DNA from: Bacteroidaceae bacterium
GTDB lineage: Bacteria; Bacteroidota; Bacteroidia; Bacteroidales; Bacteroidaceae
Length of the DNA stretch: 64,000 bases
Assembly (NCBI GenBank): GCA_017555585.1
Contig: JAFZGA010000009.1
Span: 37,155-101,154 of the forward strand
Reading direction: 5' to 3'
In this document: positions 55,937 to 64,000 of the stretch, piece by piece
Position numbering within the stretch: the stretch's first letter is position 1
Layout of the letters: every line of letters starts with the position of its first letter
The notes under the pieces: model-generated
Seen by the model: only the letters and a program-made list of their open reading frames with translations
The model's database searches: none
What the model was told of the DNA's origin: nothing
Translations under genes and position numbers: made by a program

Positions 55937-58126
55937 TTATTTTTCATATGCATCGCGTACGCAACGGCCGGCTGTACCGGTTGTTGAATTTTTACTGTTC
56001 CTTACTGGACCACTTGCCGAAACATAATAAGCGGCATTTAGCAGATAGTCTATTGCTTCGGCATCATTGCCTGTTCCCTGAATGTCCATAATTATTTTCA
56101 GTTCAGCTTCAGTTGGCAAACGCCAATCTTTCAATTCTACCTTATTGCCAGCCTTGTCTTTATAGACCTCGACATAATTGGCACAATGATTACGATATAG
56201 TTCAACCTTAAGACTATCTGTATTTGCATACGAGATATTACCTGCTGAAGAGTTTATGAAACCCAATCGTGAAGCAATCATAAACGAAGGAGAAACAAGT
56301 TCTGCATTGTCGGCACCCGGATCAGTATATCCATCAACAGTCATTCGGGGACGTCCTACGTTGTAATACGAAGAGGTTGAAGTAACCCTTACATGATACA
56401 TTCTTGCATTACCACCTCTCTCTGCCGAACTTGTGTTAGGTGTGTCACCCCTTACATTATTCCAAGAATAATAATATATATCAGACATTCCGTTATCAAG
56501 AGGTGTCGCAACCTTAGACCTCCAGAAACCACTACCTGTTCCTGTACCATACTCGTAACCATACTCATATACAGGTCTTTGATAGGTTCCTTTATTGGTT
56601 CTGGTATAGCTTACATTAATAACACCGTCACCTTTATACTCATACGTAGTAGGAGCTACCGCGGTTTTCTTGAAGTCATCGCGATATGAATACCAACCTT
56701 GTTGGTTAGTTATATATATCAAAGGATACTGCTCGACATACACTGTATCTCTCAAGCCCTCTTCATTCACAATAGCAAGACCAAAATAACGTATGGTGTT
56801 GTTTGTGGGCAATGGGCTTCTCACAGTAATGTTACCGGAAACACCACCATCAGTTGTTCCACTTATTCCTGTATGTGAATCACTGGTCTTTATACCGAAC
56901 TTATTTATATAATAGACATCAAAAACAGAAATTGATATCTTTGACGAAGAAGAGAACTGAAGTGTGAGCGAATCCTTTGCAACATTGTGCATGCTCAACA
57001 GATTGTTGTTCACTGTAAGATATTTTGGACCATTCTCACCGTTAACATCAACATTCACCTCGTCCCACTCGCGTACTGTATATTTGAGTTCATCGACAAC
57101 TATTGGAACAGAAACTTCCTCGGCACCTGGTGCATTGATTGTTCCGGTAACAGTATACTGATAATTCCTTTCGAAATTCAACAAGTGAGATGGACGTAAA
57201 GCAATCTGGTAATAACTGTTCTCATATTCAACACCATCAAACTTAAGCGGAATATTTACTATAAGAGATGTTCCTTCTTCAAAGAATCTGTTCACGTCCC
57301 ATGAATGACTATAGACATAAGCTGTAATCTCGATAACGTTCTCAGACCAAGAGAAATACTCTCCTGTAATCTTATCCGGAGTACGGAGCATCGGGTTTGG
57401 CTTCTCATCAGGGTTTGCAAATGGAATGACAGCTGTACTATATGGCATATTACGCAGATAATAACCAATATGTGCATTCTCAACAAAATCGACATTATCA
57501 CCCTTGTTGAGTCTGACCACAACCTTAGCTGCAGCACGTCTCAAAAACACCTTTAATCTGGTACTCTCTTTGTCATTGCCATCATATAGAACTACGGCTG
57601 TAGGCTTCATAGGCTCAGTTGCATTACCGTTGGAATTCAGAAAAGCGACACCGTCCATCAAAAAATGTGTCGGAGCGTCCTTTACTGAAGAACCTGTAAT
57701 ATGAACACGTTCATCGTACTGCTTTAGCTCATGCAGTTCTGCAATAGAAGACAACTCCGAGAAGATATTCTCTGAAAGTGTACTATTGGCAATAACATAA
57801 ACAAAGTACTCAGCTCCTTCTTCGAGATAATCGCTGCGTCTCATACTCAAGTTTACAGTTCCTGAAGAATTACCTACAGCGATGCGCTCGGTATACACAT
57901 TCTTGTTACCGTCCTTATTGAATATAAGTACATCAAGATGTGAAACCGCCTCTTCTTTAGCTTCGGAAGCTATTACGGCACGAGTATGAAGACGCAATGA
58001 TGAGATATCCAATGATATGTAATCACCCGTCGATTCAATCTGCTCAAATTCAAAATCATCGTTAATGCATGATTGTGCTGCCAAAAGTGAAACCATGCAC
58101 ATCAGTATGTATATATAGCGTTTCAT
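55937..58126 (-). CDS. Type V pilus accessory/tip protein with C-terminal WRLPTEAEL region
   Basis: A 729-aa lipoprotein (lipobox AAQSC, Cys20). N-terminal pilin-like domain: ISLDISSLRLHTRAVIASEAKEEAVSHLDVLIFNKDG with Arg49-Ala50 as the likely Arg-protease site, and YQIALRPSHLLNFERNYQYTVTGTI at the end of the second beta domain. A middle part (about 370-470) is BACON/Ig-like. The last 200 residues carry Tyr/Ser/Gly-rich sequence (YEYGYEYGTGTGSGFW), then DWRLPTEAELKIIMDIQG and GRCVRDAYEK, as in FISUMP/formylglycine-like C-type folds used by surface adhesins. It is likely a tip or near-tip subunit. It starts 11 bp after the 495-aa gene. Confidence 0.78.
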   Translation of the reverse strand: MKRYIYILMCMVSLLAAQSCINDDFEFEQIESTGDYISLDISSLRLHTRAVIASEAKEEAVSHLDVLIFNKDGNKNVYTERIAVGNSSGTVNLSMRRSDYLEEGAEYFVYVIANSTLSENIFSELSSIAELHELKQYDERVHITGSSVKDAPTHFLMDGVAFLNSNGNATEPMKPTAVVLYDGNDKESTRLKVFLRRAAAKVVVRLNKGDNVDFVENAHIGYYLRNMPYSTAVIPFANPDEKPNPMLRTPDKITGEYFSWSENVIEITAYVYSHSWDVNRFFEEGTSLIVNIPLKFDGVEYENSYYQIALRPSHLLNFERNYQYTVTGTINAPGAEEVSVPIVVDELKYTVREWDEVNVDVNGENGPKYLTVNNNLLSMHNVAKDSLTLQFSSSSKISISVFDVYYINKFGIKTSDSHTGISGTTDGGVSGNITVRSPLPTNNTIRYFGLAIVNEEGLRDTVYVEQYPLIYITNQQGWYSYRDDFKKTAVAPTTYEYKGDGVINVSYTRTNKGTYQRPVYEYGYEYGTGTGSGFWRSKVATPLDNGMSDIYYYSWNNVRGDTPNTSSAERGGNARMYHVRVTSTSSYYNVGRPRMTVDGYTDPGADNAELVSPSFMIASRLGFINSSAGNISYANTDSLKVELYRNHCANYVEVYKDKAGNKVELKDWRLPTEAELKIIMDIQGTGNDAEAIDYLLNAAYYVSASGPVRNSKNSTTGTAGRCVRDAYEK

Positions 58127-58137
58127 ATTACTGCTTT

Positions 58138-59625
58138 TTATATCTGTTTAATCTCTATTATCTTCGGATCGTTTCCGCTGTCAGGCCATGCAATTTCATC
58201 GGCTTTACCATTTATAAAGAGATAAATCGACTTATCGTTAGGCATCCAATCCTGATGATATGTTATACCGAACTCAACAACAGTACCTGAATTTTCAGGA
58301 TTAAGAGGTATCAGTACTATCTTATACCAGTTATCAGAAGCGACCCATTGTGTCTGTTCTGTAAGTCTTTCACCCAAATGATTGTATACACGCAACTCAT
58401 AATCTGTATTCAACTGATTGATAACAGGAGTCCATAGCTGACCGACAGGCTTTGTCATCTTGAACCATGCCACAAAAGCATCTTCTTCCCTATTTGATGT
58501 ATTGTTATACTTCATTACCGGTGCTGTGGTAATTACAGAAGAAGGATTCATATAGTCAGGAACAATAGGATTATGATATGTCGGATACGCAAACTCTCCA
58601 CGATCCCATGTTCCGCCATCTTCCCAGCCGAGAACGCTGTATTCAACCTCAACACCGCTAGATATAGCTGTAATATTGAAACGGTATATATGGTTACGTA
58701 CAATATTCACATCGCTTTTCTCTATAAACGAACCTGTTGAATCATAGCTACCAAATTTTATTGATGCAGGATATTCTATAATATCGGTTCCATTTCTGAG
58801 AGTAACATTCATCGTCGGACGATTGGTTGATGTGTGAAGAACATTATATTCCGGTATATAAATCCAATATCTTTTACCCTGTTCAACCTCCTCGAGAGCA
58901 ATAATTTCCGAGCTATGACTATGTCTTGAGTTCATACAATCTTCTTGATCGAGTTCAGAAGTCTCTGAAACCTCCTTCCAACCAGAAGGCAAACAGTATC
59001 CTTGTGTATTATGGTGGTTCAGAGTAACCTTATCCAAAGAGTAACCATTAACAATCATCTGATTACCAAGGACCACCTCTACTTTAGCCATAGCACGCAA
59101 GAGTGCGACAGTACCAAGATCCTGTACCTCGTCATTGCCGAGGATAAAATTCTTGACACCCCACATAGGAATGTACCCTTTCGGATAAGCAACATCCTTT
59201 ATGTCAAAATATAGCTCATCAATGTTAGCTGTGGTTGCAGGTGAATTGGCCAGTACCACAACTTTATATTCCGAATCAACAGCAAGGTTAAGCTCTGAAA
59301 TATCACCGGAGAATCTATAATTATTATCATCGATAGCCCAACACATAAGATCAGCTGCTTCACCTATGTAACGGTTCTCCATCGTGTAAATACGCACTCT
59401 AAGAGCATTATAAGCTATACGGTTATCAAAAGGAACAGACTCACCATTGACATATCCGTCACTCCAGGAAGCCCTGGTATTCCTGGAAACCTCATTCATC
59501 GTCATCTGGAATGTTACTTTACGTGTCATGCCACCAATACAGGATTCATCATCCATTATTGGGTTGCATGATGCAAAAACAAGCACCGACAACATTATGA
59601 GTTTATATAAATATCCCTTAAACAT
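58138..59625 (-). CDS. Type V pilus accessory subunit
   Basis: A 495-aa lipoprotein (lipobox VFASC, Cys20). The fimbrillin pattern: TRKVTFQMTMNEVSRNTRASWSDGYVNG with Arg51-Ala52 at the position of the pilin Arg-cleavage site, then LRVRIYTMENRYIG, YKVVVLANSP, and IVRNHIYRFNITAIS with WEDGGTWDRG closing the second domain. A further C-terminal beta domain of about 130 residues follows. It is likely an accessory subunit between shaft and tip. It starts 4 bp after the anchor gene, which implies coupled translation. Confidence 0.78.
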   Translation of the reverse strand: MFKGYLYKLIMLSVLVFASCNPIMDDESCIGGMTRKVTFQMTMNEVSRNTRASWSDGYVNGESVPFDNRIAYNALRVRIYTMENRYIGEAADLMCWAIDDNNYRFSGDISELNLAVDSEYKVVVLANSPATTANIDELYFDIKDVAYPKGYIPMWGVKNFILGNDEVQDLGTVALLRAMAKVEVVLGNQMIVNGYSLDKVTLNHHNTQGYCLPSGWKEVSETSELDQEDCMNSRHSHSSEIIALEEVEQGKRYWIYIPEYNVLHTSTNRPTMNVTLRNGTDIIEYPASIKFGSYDSTGSFIEKSDVNIVRNHIYRFNITAISSGVEVEYSVLGWEDGGTWDRGEFAYPTYHNPIVPDYMNPSSVITTAPVMKYNNTSNREEDAFVAWFKMTKPVGQLWTPVINQLNTDYELRVYNHLGERLTEQTQWVASDNWYKIVLIPLNPENSGTVVEFGITYHQDWMPNDKSIYLFINGKADEIAWPDSGNDPKIIEIKQI

Positions 59626-59629
59626 AACG

Positions 59630-60670
59630 TCAATTCATTGATTGGTTATTCAATACAATTCTCCAAGAGTTAACAATAATAGAGCTTGAGATCCAACTGC
59701 CCGACTCATCAAGGAAGAAGGTCATATTATATTCATCCTGACGATCAAGATAATCCTGATCACTCATAGCTCTGTTATAGTAACCTTTCACTAAAAGAGC
59801 ATAGTCTATCAAAGGAATGGAAAGCACCACTTTGTCTTGCTGGAGATTTCTCACTACAAGTACCGGGCGCATACTCTTCAAAAGACGACCAACGCTCATC
59901 TCAGCAACAACGACACCTACAGAATTACCCGAACGTGATACATTTGTTCTATATACTTCAGCATCAACGTCAGCTTCTCCTACAGTAATGTTCCAAGGTT
60001 TATAAATCACAAGATCATCACCAAGCAAAGAGTTATCATATGCCATAACACCATTGAAATCCTGAATTTCAAAAGACAACATTGACGGATCGACATCTTT
60101 TCCCGAAAGTTGCTGCAATAACACTCTCACCACATTTGTATTCTTTCTAAGTGGCATGGTCCTATAGTAGATACCGGGGTGATCGCCGACAGTAACGTCC
60201 AGCTGACCATGGAACAGAGGTTTCAAATCCTTATCGACAACATTCACGTCATTCTCAAGCAAGGTGTTCATTCGGCAAACAAGTTCCTCTTTTGTTGTAA
60301 CACCGATTTCTGTTGCAGGAATTGTAAACGACTCGCCGTCGCCAAGTCCACCCCATGCAACAAGTTCATATTCGCCAGGCTGGACATCAAGAGGCAACGA
60401 ATAATCCTCGGCTGAAAGAGCATCTCCCGACTCACTTCCCTGATACACCAGAATACCATTCTCATCAAAGGCAAAAAGAGCGATTGAGGTTACCTCTCTA
60501 CCGAATACATCGGCAAATTCCATATTCATATCATACTTGAATCTGATTCTGTACTGTACTCCACAATCCCCTTCACTGTCAAATATGATGCTATTCTCGC
60601 AAGAGCTGAAAAACAGAGCAAACAATGCTGCAAGCACCCCTATTTTACTCAAAATAAACGATTTGTTCAT
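59630..60670 (-). CDS. Mfa2/FimB-family pilus anchor protein
   Basis: A 346-aa lipoprotein (lipobox FFSSC, Cys24). FimB/Mfa2 features are a compact first domain (YRIRFKYDMNMEFADVFGREVTSIALFAFDENGILVYQG), then GEYELVAWGG and the second beta domain (MPLRKNTNVVRVLLQQLSGKDVDPSMLSFEIQDFNG). It lacks the Arg-Ala site found in the other four pilus lipoproteins, as expected for the anchor, which stays attached and ends the fibre. It follows the major pilin after a 182-bp gap with a hairpin. Confidence 0.85.
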   Translation of the reverse strand: MNKSFILSKIGVLAALFALFFSSCENSIIFDSEGDCGVQYRIRFKYDMNMEFADVFGREVTSIALFAFDENGILVYQGSESGDALSAEDYSLPLDVQPGEYELVAWGGLGDGESFTIPATEIGVTTKEELVCRMNTLLENDVNVVDKDLKPLFHGQLDVTVGDHPGIYYRTMPLRKNTNVVRVLLQQLSGKDVDPSMLSFEIQDFNGVMAYDNSLLGDDLVIYKPWNITVGEADVDAEVYRTNVSRSGNSVGVVVAEMSVGRLLKSMRPVLVVRNLQQDKVVLSIPLIDYALLVKGYYNRAMSDQDYLDRQDEYNMTFFLDESGSWISSSIIVNSWRIVLNNQSMN

Positions 60671-60808
60671 AGTTGTATGTTTTTATATATATTATCCGTA
60701 CTTAATCTGCACAGTAGAAATTTCGAATCCGGTGGAAACCGTAAATGCGGTTTCAGTTGCATACCTCTCTTTGCACCGGTATGCCAGATGCTTTTTTGTT
60801 TTTTTAGT

Positions 60809-60832
60809 GCAGTGTGGGATACCCCACACTGC
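60809..60832 (-). promoter_or_regulatory. Hairpin between major pilin and anchor genes
   Basis: TGCAGTGTGGG-type arms of about 11 bp with a 4-nt loop, 20 bp past the major pilin stop. On the minus strand it is followed by A-rich, not T-rich, sequence, so it is probably an RNA-stabilising or processing hairpin rather than a full terminator. A second small stem (GCATACC...GGTATGC) follows at about 60762-60785. Confidence 0.55.
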
Positions 60833-60852
60833 ATCTGATGATATTTAAAATT

Positions 60853-62430
60853 TTAGTTCAAAGTTACGTTATTGTCAACAAGTCTCCATGAAAGCACATT
60901 AATCTGAGCAGAGATGAACGACTCTGTATCAGTTGGCTTAACAGGCTCGTCTATCTCGTTAGAAGCATCATAAACAGGTGTTCCGAGACCAACAATTGCA
61001 TTGATGTTCACCACGTATGAATGGTTACGTACGATTCCGAACTCAGCTGTAGATCCAGCAGATCCAAGGTGCTGTATATCTGTGAAGTAATATGTCATAC
61101 CATTCTTCCATACCTGAGCTGTAGCAAGAGCACCAAGAGCATTGTTCACATCAGCAACCGCTGCATCACTGTAAGATACGCCGTCTGCGTTTTTCACTTT
61201 CCAGGTTAAAGCCTCGGCAGCAGTAGCCAATCTGTATGTAACAGTATAGCTGTCAACACCTGAATTTCCAGCCTGTACAAGTTCGATATCCTCAGGCAAA
61301 ATTGATGCATATGTTGCACCGTCATACTTGTAATACTTTGTTGCAAGAGCTGAAGCAATCTGATTCTTCAAACCATCAACAGTAATGTATTCACCAAGGA
61401 ATTTTACAACCTCCACAGCATTACCTTGAGCATCAGAAATCTGTGCACTTACAAGAACCTTTGTATTCTGACCTGTTGTATTCTCAAGACAATATTCAGG
61501 CTCACCTACTGTATTTGTAATACCATTCCAAGAGAAATTCTTATCCAAAGAAACCTCACCTCCTACAGATGCCGATGTACCCCAGAATGAACGCTTGTAA
61601 GCTTCGATATTCCAACCTATGATACCGAGATTGTCATCACTCCATGAAGGAGAGATAGTCTTTACCATATTAGAATGACTCATTGTTGTATTGAGTTTCC
61701 AATTAACAACCTTTGCATAGAAATTTGTACCTGGAGACAAAGGATTCTCAACACCAGTATCGTATAGGCCATCAGTTTCAGATGTAGCCAGCGCAACCTT
61801 AGCTGCAAGACGCTCTACATAAACCTGTACAGCAATTGCATTAGCATCATTGATTGTTGTTGCAATATTTGCCGCTGTGATAGGAGTTGCGTCCATTATA
61901 TCAGAACCACTCATATAAACAGAATTGCTCATTACAAAACCACTCGTCTGGTTTGTTGCTGCAGCAAGGTCAACCAATGTTGATTTCAGATCATAGAGTG
62001 AAATAGACGAACCCGCATAATCCCAGTTGAGAACTGCAACCACTTTAGAAGGATTGGTTCCCTTATTTCCTTCGATTGTCAAAACGGCTTCTGTAATAGT
62101 CTCGATGTTCTCAGATGTCGAATTGCTACCACCCAAATTGTTCTTTACAATGTAATTAACTCCAGTACCACCGGTTTCAACACTCACATTGTAAGGAGAG
62201 CCAGCATTGTCAAAGAAGAAGAATATTGCCTTGTTCACTTTCTTCTCGACATCAGTACCGTCTTCATAGTTTGCAGCACGGGTGATATCATATGCAGAAT
62301 TCACATTGACTGTTATGTAAGACTTCTCCAATTGACCGACAGATGCATTTTCAAACTCTGATTCATCGTTTGTACAGCTGAACAATGTTCCAACTGCCAT
62401 CAATCCCAATAATAATTTGTTAGCTTTCAT
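60853..62430 (-). CDS. Mfa1-family major pilin (fimbrillin)
   Basis: 525 aa, the likely shaft subunit of a type V pilus. The lipobox GTLFSC gives Cys19. The prosequence ends at Arg51-Ala52 in NSAYDITRAANYED, where an Arg protease would cut to allow donor-strand polymerisation. The first domain has VNKAIFFFFDNAGSPYNV and SKVVAVLNWDYAG. The second domain includes RLAAKVALATSETDGL, WKLNTTMSHSN, and the Mfa1-type end GIVRNHSYVVNINAIVGLGTPV, then INVLSWRLVDNNVTLN. It is Ser/Thr/Ala-rich. It starts 40 bp after the DUF3868 gene. Confidence 0.87.
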   Translation of the reverse strand: MKANKLLLGLMAVGTLFSCTNDESEFENASVGQLEKSYITVNVNSAYDITRAANYEDGTDVEKKVNKAIFFFFDNAGSPYNVSVETGGTGVNYIVKNNLGGSNSTSENIETITEAVLTIEGNKGTNPSKVVAVLNWDYAGSSISLYDLKSTLVDLAAATNQTSGFVMSNSVYMSGSDIMDATPITAANIATTINDANAIAVQVYVERLAAKVALATSETDGLYDTGVENPLSPGTNFYAKVVNWKLNTTMSHSNMVKTISPSWSDDNLGIIGWNIEAYKRSFWGTSASVGGEVSLDKNFSWNGITNTVGEPEYCLENTTGQNTKVLVSAQISDAQGNAVEVVKFLGEYITVDGLKNQIASALATKYYKYDGATYASILPEDIELVQAGNSGVDSYTVTYRLATAAEALTWKVKNADGVSYSDAAVADVNNALGALATAQVWKNGMTYYFTDIQHLGSAGSTAEFGIVRNHSYVVNINAIVGLGTPVYDASNEIDEPVKPTDTESFISAQINVLSWRLVDNNVTLN

Positions 62431-62470
62431 AATACTAAATAATTTAAAGTAAATTTTGTTATAAGTTTAT

Positions 62471-63856
62471 TTATTTTATCTCGTTTATCTGTTCTATTGC
62501 ATTGGCTGCAGCCTCTACCCCTTGTCCTAGGGCCTGTTGCAACAACTCAATGGCTCTGTCATAATCTTTCACAAAAGCCGCATGTATACCACGTGCATAT
62601 ATGGCTTCAGGAGAATTTCCGGCCTTTTTCAAATGAGGTTCAGCACTTCTATAATCACCATTCTGCATTTCAGATATTGCTGCATTCAAATTAGCTACTG
62701 AATCATTCGGATACATTCTTACAGCCGTTTCAAAGACATCATTCAGTTCTCTTGAATTGTCATCATACTGCTGGGCAAGAAGATAGAATTCCTCAAGACT
62801 GAGCTTCTGTGGACTTTCAGCAAATATTTTCTTGATCTCATCAATATTCTTATATTGACGTATGGTATATTCCACTTTGTAATCGGAACGGCGCAAATCG
62901 GGATAACACTGTTCATACATAACCTTGTAGTCATCGGCATATGTCGTTTTTATCATCCACTCTTTGTTATCAGGTTCTCTTTCACCGTCAATCAACGAAA
63001 GAATCTGTTTCTTGTTTGGAAGTTCCGATGCCAAAACAAAGGCTCTGAGGGTTGCCCAATCTTCAGCTTCGTATGAAGTTCCGATGAAATCAGGTGCAAA
63101 ATCATAAAGTTTCTGTACATACAATTTGAGAGCCTCTGTACGGTTTTTAGCCAAATTCTCATTTTTCTCGTAAGTACCCTCAGGTGAAGCAAAGCCTTTT
63201 ATGCTTATAGCATTGAGAGTGATGTCAGAATCATTCCTAACAGAATCTATAGTTGCAATGATCTTGTCCAACTCAACCTGATTGTTTCTATAAGCCGGAA
63301 CTATATCTATTCTGTTAACCAAAAAGTCGATATAAGCAGAACCGCTTAATGAACGTGTTTTTGTCAATTCAGGAACAGGGCGCAAATAGATGTATTGTGG
63401 AGCCAAGCATTTCTCTTTGAAGACACCCAGTTGGGAATACTGTTCATTCAGGACTTTATTACAGCAGCCATATTCAAAACGCTGCATTACCAAGTATGCA
63501 CCGTTCATCCATTTCTGATAAGGAACGACAACATTGTAAGAGATATTGTCAGGAGTTTGGGAAGCACGATAACTGATTCCGTTTGCACCGCTTATAAGCT
63601 CCATGTCATTACGCAAGTGATTGTAGTAACGGCGTCTGCCATATATGCCGACAGATGAAAGTTCCAAACTGTCATTACCGTTTACCAGCATAGGAGTAAA
63701 AACAACCATTCTGTTTGACGCTACATCCAAAGAAGTAAAATCCATCTCCATATTGACAGCCATGTTATTGCCATCCTGTTTCAAATGCAGATTATCGACC
63801 TTTGCACCGTCAACATTTTGTGCCTCAACAGTTGCAAGACACATAAAAAGAGTCAT
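62471..63856 (-). CDS. DUF3868/OmpA-like/TPR protein of the pilus operon
   Basis: 461 aa from the ATG at 63856. The N-terminal DUF3868-type beta domain is residues 15-180 (MVVFTPMLVNGNDSLELSSVGIYGRRRYYNHLR). An OmpA-like segment (about 180-330) contains ISIKGFASPEGTYEKNENLAKNRTEALK. Two or three TPR-like helices (about 370-460) end in YDRAIELLQQALGQG. The family accompanies Mfa1 loci in Bacteroidales and may help assembly or envelope attachment. The called ATG gives only MTLFMCLATVEAQ, a signal without a basic start. An in-frame ATT at 63889-63887 would add KLYR and overlap the upstream stop, so the true start is uncertain. Confidence 0.82.
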   Translation of the reverse strand: MTLFMCLATVEAQNVDGAKVDNLHLKQDGNNMAVNMEMDFTSLDVASNRMVVFTPMLVNGNDSLELSSVGIYGRRRYYNHLRNDMELISGANGISYRASQTPDNISYNVVVPYQKWMNGAYLVMQRFEYGCCNKVLNEQYSQLGVFKEKCLAPQYIYLRPVPELTKTRSLSGSAYIDFLVNRIDIVPAYRNNQVELDKIIATIDSVRNDSDITLNAISIKGFASPEGTYEKNENLAKNRTEALKLYVQKLYDFAPDFIGTSYEAEDWATLRAFVLASELPNKKQILSLIDGEREPDNKEWMIKTTYADDYKVMYEQCYPDLRRSDYKVEYTIRQYKNIDEIKKIFAESPQKLSLEEFYLLAQQYDDNSRELNDVFETAVRMYPNDSVANLNAAISEMQNGDYRSAEPHLKKAGNSPEAIYARGIHAAFVKDYDRAIELLQQALGQGVEAAANAIEQINEIK

Positions 63857-63882
63857 TATAATAACGTGAGTTCGATATAATT

Positions 63883-64000
63883 TTAGAATAAAGAAAGTTG
63901 CCCGTCATTGACAAATTCCACGTCAATGGCGGGTTTCTTGTCAAAGAAACAATACGCAGCGATAGCACCCAAAGCATTTGCAATGAAATTGTTGAATGAA
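63883..64000 (-). CDS. Partial gene at the right edge (C-terminal 38 codons)
   Basis: An open frame enters from the right edge and stops with TAA at 63883-63885, giving a C-terminus of about 38 residues (FNNFIANALGAIAAYCFFDKKP, then DVEFVNDGQLSLF). The stop overlaps or adjoins the start region of the DUF3868 gene, so it is probably the preceding gene of the pilus operon. In related loci a DUF3575 barrel or a regulator is often there, but this fragment is too short to identify. Confidence 0.55.
   Translation of the reverse strand, partial: SFNNFIANALGAIAAYCFFDKKPAIDVEFVNDGQLSLF

Overview
The window looks like chromosomal DNA of a Bacteroidales bacterium (Bacteroides/Prevotella/Paraprevotella-like; genus not decidable by eye). 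The evidence is an LpxC-FabZ fusion gene, a type III glutamine synthetase, an animal/fungal-type (GT3) glycogen synthase, a type V (Mfa/Fim) pilus operon, many lipoproteins, and promoters of the Bacteroidetes form (TTTG, about 19-20 bp, TAnnTTTG or TATCTTCG). GC content is moderate and gene density is high. I see no insertion sequence, prophage, CRISPR array or rRNA.

Layout. 0.3-8.2 kb (+): purM, prfA and pyrF, then the lipid A early genes lpxD, lpxC-fabZ and lpxA, a pRiA4b ORF-3-like gene and miaA. 8.2-10 kb (-): an AraC regulator and a YhcC-type radical SAM gene. 10.4-12 kb (+): two lipoprotein genes sharing one N-terminal domain, the second fused to a probable outer-membrane barrel. 12-14.5 kb (-): a TrhA/hemolysin III gene, murB and an MBL-fold hydrolase. 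14.6-18.8 kb (-): glycogen synthase and phosphorylase. 19.2-23.5 kb: divergent glnN and nagA plus a small unknown gene. 23.7-28.2 kb (+): M3 peptidase, small lipoprotein, dCMP deaminase and S41 protease. 28.4-33.9 kb: DUF349 protein (-), Crp/Fnr regulator (+), a promoter-overlapping 85-bp tandem repeat, a second S41 protease and rlmH. 33.9-36.9 kb (-): beta-helix lipoprotein and pepD. 37.1-42.3 kb (+): small membrane protein, OmpH/Skp-like protein, aspA and clpB.

42.4-49.1 kb (-) is a self-contained exporter operon: TetR regulator, TolC, lipoprotein HlyD-type adaptor, two ABC ATPases and two ABC-2 permeases. It resembles enterobacterial ybhGFSR, but with the ATPase halves as separate genes and its own outer-membrane channel. 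A 57-codon membrane-protein gene, aspS and two identical tRNA-Asn genes follow. 51.9-64 kb (-) holds a DUF5106 thioredoxin-like protein and then a type V pilus operon read from right to left: a partial gene at the window edge, a DUF3868/OmpA/TPR protein, an Mfa1-type major pilin, an Mfa2/FimB-type anchor and three accessory or tip subunits. It ends at a strong terminator. Four of its lipoproteins carry an Arg-Ala site 29-35 residues after the lipid cysteine, as expected for Arg-protease-triggered pilus assembly; the anchor does not.

Most convergent gene pairs are separated by, or overlap, long perfect hairpins that probably terminate both transcripts. The observations most worth following are the paired lipoprotein/barrel genes, the 85-bp repeat that copies a promoter region, the pilus operon with its internal hairpin, the TetR operator, the paired elements upstream of clpB, and several very small genes.
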